From Xanthomonas sp. Leaf131 (lineage in GTDB: Bacteria; Pseudomonadota; Gammaproteobacteria; Xanthomonadales; Xanthomonadaceae): 64,000 nucleotides of DNA. The stretch spans positions 374,812-438,811 of the forward strand of contig NZ_LMOG01000018.1 in NCBI RefSeq assembly GCF_001423495.1, given 5' to 3'. Position numbers and translations under genes: made by a program. How positions within the stretch are numbered: the first letter of the stretch is position 1; each line of letters opens with the position of its first letter. Positions 63,401-64,000 of the stretch are shown one piece after another. The notes below the pieces were generated by a model, which did no database searches, was not told where the DNA came from, and saw only the letters and a list, made by a program, of their open reading frames with translations.

Positions 63401-64000
63401 CCTTCCCACATCACCGCACTGCGCAGGATGTCGTGACGGTCGATCACTGCCTGCAGTGCTGCCAAGAAGCGTTGCGCGGCAGTGCGATCGGCAAAGGCCC
63501 AGTGCGCGCTGAGGATGTACGGATCGCCTGTGCTTGCGAGCAGATGATGAAAGAGCAGGCCGTGCTGGAATGGCGAGAGTGCGTAGATGTCCTGCACGTT
63601 TTTCAGGCCGCCTGGGACTTGTTCCAGCACGCGGTCGATGTCTTGTTGTGTGAGCTCGGCCAACGGCATGTGTTGCGGGCTGAGTTGGGTTAACGCGGTA
63701 GTGATGCGGTTGGGTGGGACTGCCGGTGTGCTGCTGGTTTCTGTGTTGCTGCACAGGCTGGCGGCAAAGCCGGCCAGGGTGGGTGCAGCGAAGAGATTGC
63801 GGACTTCGGCGTGTAGCCCATCGGCGCGTAAGCGTTCGATCAGGTGGATTGCCAGTAACGAATGTCCGCCAAGGGCGAAAAACTGATCGTCGCGGCCGAC
63901 CTGTTGCACGCCAAGTAGCTCGCACCAGTGTGCTGCGATGGCGCATTCGATTGGTCCTTGCGGAGGCACGAAGTGACGTGTGGCCAAGGCGTCTTCGGTG
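60433..64000 (-). CDS. Nonribosomal peptide synthetase, 3' part (T-C-A-T), runs past the window
   Basis: About 1188 residues are visible and the frame stays open to the window edge, so the N-terminal modules lie beyond. Order: carrier domain (Ser in ALGGHSLLAIHL, about residue 42), condensation domain (starts QDIYALSPFQHGLLFHHL, active His block RWHHMVGDH), adenylation domain (about 575-1060; YVVYTSGSSGAPKAVLVEHH, AYGPSEATVW, and YRSGDLGRWRSDG), and a last carrier (FAIGGDSMRAIAF). No thioesterase, reductase or epimerase follows the last carrier; the protein ends in a Pro/His tail. My reading of the ten pocket residues is D-A-F-V-I-A-A-V-W-K, closest to Phe/Tyr-type pockets. Confidence 0.9.
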   Translation of the reverse strand, partial: TEDALATRHFVPPQGPIECAIAAHWCELLGVQQVGRDDQFFALGGHSLLAIHLIERLRADGLHAEVRNLFAAPTLAGFAASLCSNTETSSTPAVPPNRITTALTQLSPQHMPLAELTQQDIDRVLEQVPGGLKNVQDIYALSPFQHGLLFHHLLASTGDPYILSAHWAFADRTAAQRFLAALQAVIDRHDILRSAVMWEGLSEPVQVVLRHAPLQVDVLDAAPLEPNDRTSAQLADHLTPLGHRLDLRQAPLMHATLVPDAHTQRWLLALRWHHMVGDHATLDLLMYEIQQQLDECAAQLPPPSPFRALVAHTRRPEAAVQQQHFFSGLLGDVDTATAPFGLVGLHPDGAPVEEHHLPLDAALSARLRTQAKAAGASLASLCHLAWGLVVARAAGVDDAVFGTVLLGRMGQADAQLMGPCINVLPVRVRCNSGGVRTALQRLHAQLAELLLHEHASLSRVQRCSAIPAPAPLFNSLINYRHQSPARAQHTFGGAQLLHACERSPLPLVISVEDFGTALGLTAQALPEVGAARVCSFMQRALLQLVQVLEQAPETSLHNIDVLPPEEAAQLRERGSTTRPVDERALHHWFEAQAQRTPNALAVECGEQRLRYAELDQHANRLAQHLQTLGVAPERLVAIIATPGPQAMTAILATLKAGGAYLALDPRLPTARLTQLLAGSAPLLVLGDSAGLQQLGTAHDLTVCALDDPAPAWTNLASTAPALPDLSPHHLAYVVYTSGSSGAPKAVLVEHHSTANLAAAQLAAFGAEPGDRVAQLAPHGVDAHVFEWLLALASGASLHMPPATQARSGESLHRWLAQSQITHAVLPPAVLQSLPQAPLPHLQTLIAAGDVLPTALARQWAPGRRLFNAYGPSEATVWSTLHQCCEDAPAPPAIGLPIANTRIYLLDTAGRLVPDGTPGEICIAGRTLARGYLGHAALTTAAFVADPFNVGERMYRSGDLGRWRSDGTLEFLGRRDRQFKLRGYRVEPGEIEAAIREACSELSEVVVKLHKDDQAEPVLVAYLVAGPNADRQSLSPANLRAMLAARLPAHMVPAAYVQLEALPLSANGKHDLRALPAPQTADRAIAAFSAPRGVVEIQIATLWAELLALRQVGRDDPFFAIGGDSMRAIAFLQQASRLGLALTLRQLYHSPTPAGLAALLKTDTDADAPHVSPPIDFPPAPPHHARSSA

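Overview
The window is about 64 kb of high-GC gammaproteobacterial chromosome that reads as a Xanthomonas genome. The supporting signs are an Entner-Doudoroff operon in the order zwf-glk-pgl-edd-eda, the class III PHA synthase pair phaE/phaC, an exbB-exbD-msbA-lpxK-kdsB envelope cluster, ATCC-loop palindromic repeats between genes, and a large nonribosomal peptide synthetase (NRPS). The species cannot be fixed from sequence alone. No rRNA, insertion sequence, complete phage or CRISPR array is visible.

Layout. 1-7.3 kb: the tail of a YqiB-like gene, a Nudix hydrolase, a polyhydroxyalkanoate/lipid group (3-hydroxybutyrate dehydrogenase, PssA, PhaE, PhaC), a PspC protein, a membrane protein with an HExxH motif, and an FAD oxidoreductase. 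7.4-14.4 kb: Tex, a very large cytoplasmic hybrid histidine kinase and a stand-alone receiver. 14.5-15.8 kb: five tRNAs (Leu, then Glu-Ala twice). 15.9-24.7 kb: two c-type cytochromes, then an RND adaptor with two RND permeases in overlapping frames. 24.7-25.7 kb: a kilobase of non-coding repeats. 25.7-31.6 kb: the Entner-Doudoroff operon on the minus strand, with a MalK/UgpC-type ATPase facing away from it. 33.1-38.6 kb: YgfZ, then a succinate dehydrogenase locus that carries three assembly-type accessory genes (SDHAF4-like, SdhE, YgfX-like) around sdhCDAB. 38.6-40.6 kb: lolC-lolD. 40.8-53.4 kb: a PRISE-family reductase, ComEC, ExbB/ExbD/MsbA/LpxK/KdsB, a low-molecular-weight phosphatase, an NHL-repeat protein and UvrC. 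53.4-54.2 kb: PgsA and tRNA-Gly.

The accessory part begins after tRNA-Gly (54.1 kb). It holds a TauE-like permease, a broken PIN-domain (VapC-like) fragment, a sulfotransferase-like gene, a GNAT acetyltransferase and a biosynthetic cassette: an FMN-dependent alpha-hydroxyacid oxidase, a PLP aminotransferase, a half-size HPPD/hydroxymandelate-synthase-like dioxygenase and the 3' part of an NRPS that runs off the window. The three small enzymes have the same family composition as the 4-hydroxyphenylglycine pathway (HmaS, Hmo, HpgT) of glycopeptide producers. The NRPS stop, the dioxygenase and the aminotransferase overlap or nearly touch. This cassette is the best candidate for an undescribed system here.

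Most housekeeping genes sit in overlapping (ATGA) or near-overlapping operons. Start codons were chosen from family alignment remembered from known proteins and from visible ribosome-binding sites. All similarity statements are from recognition of motifs, not from a database search.
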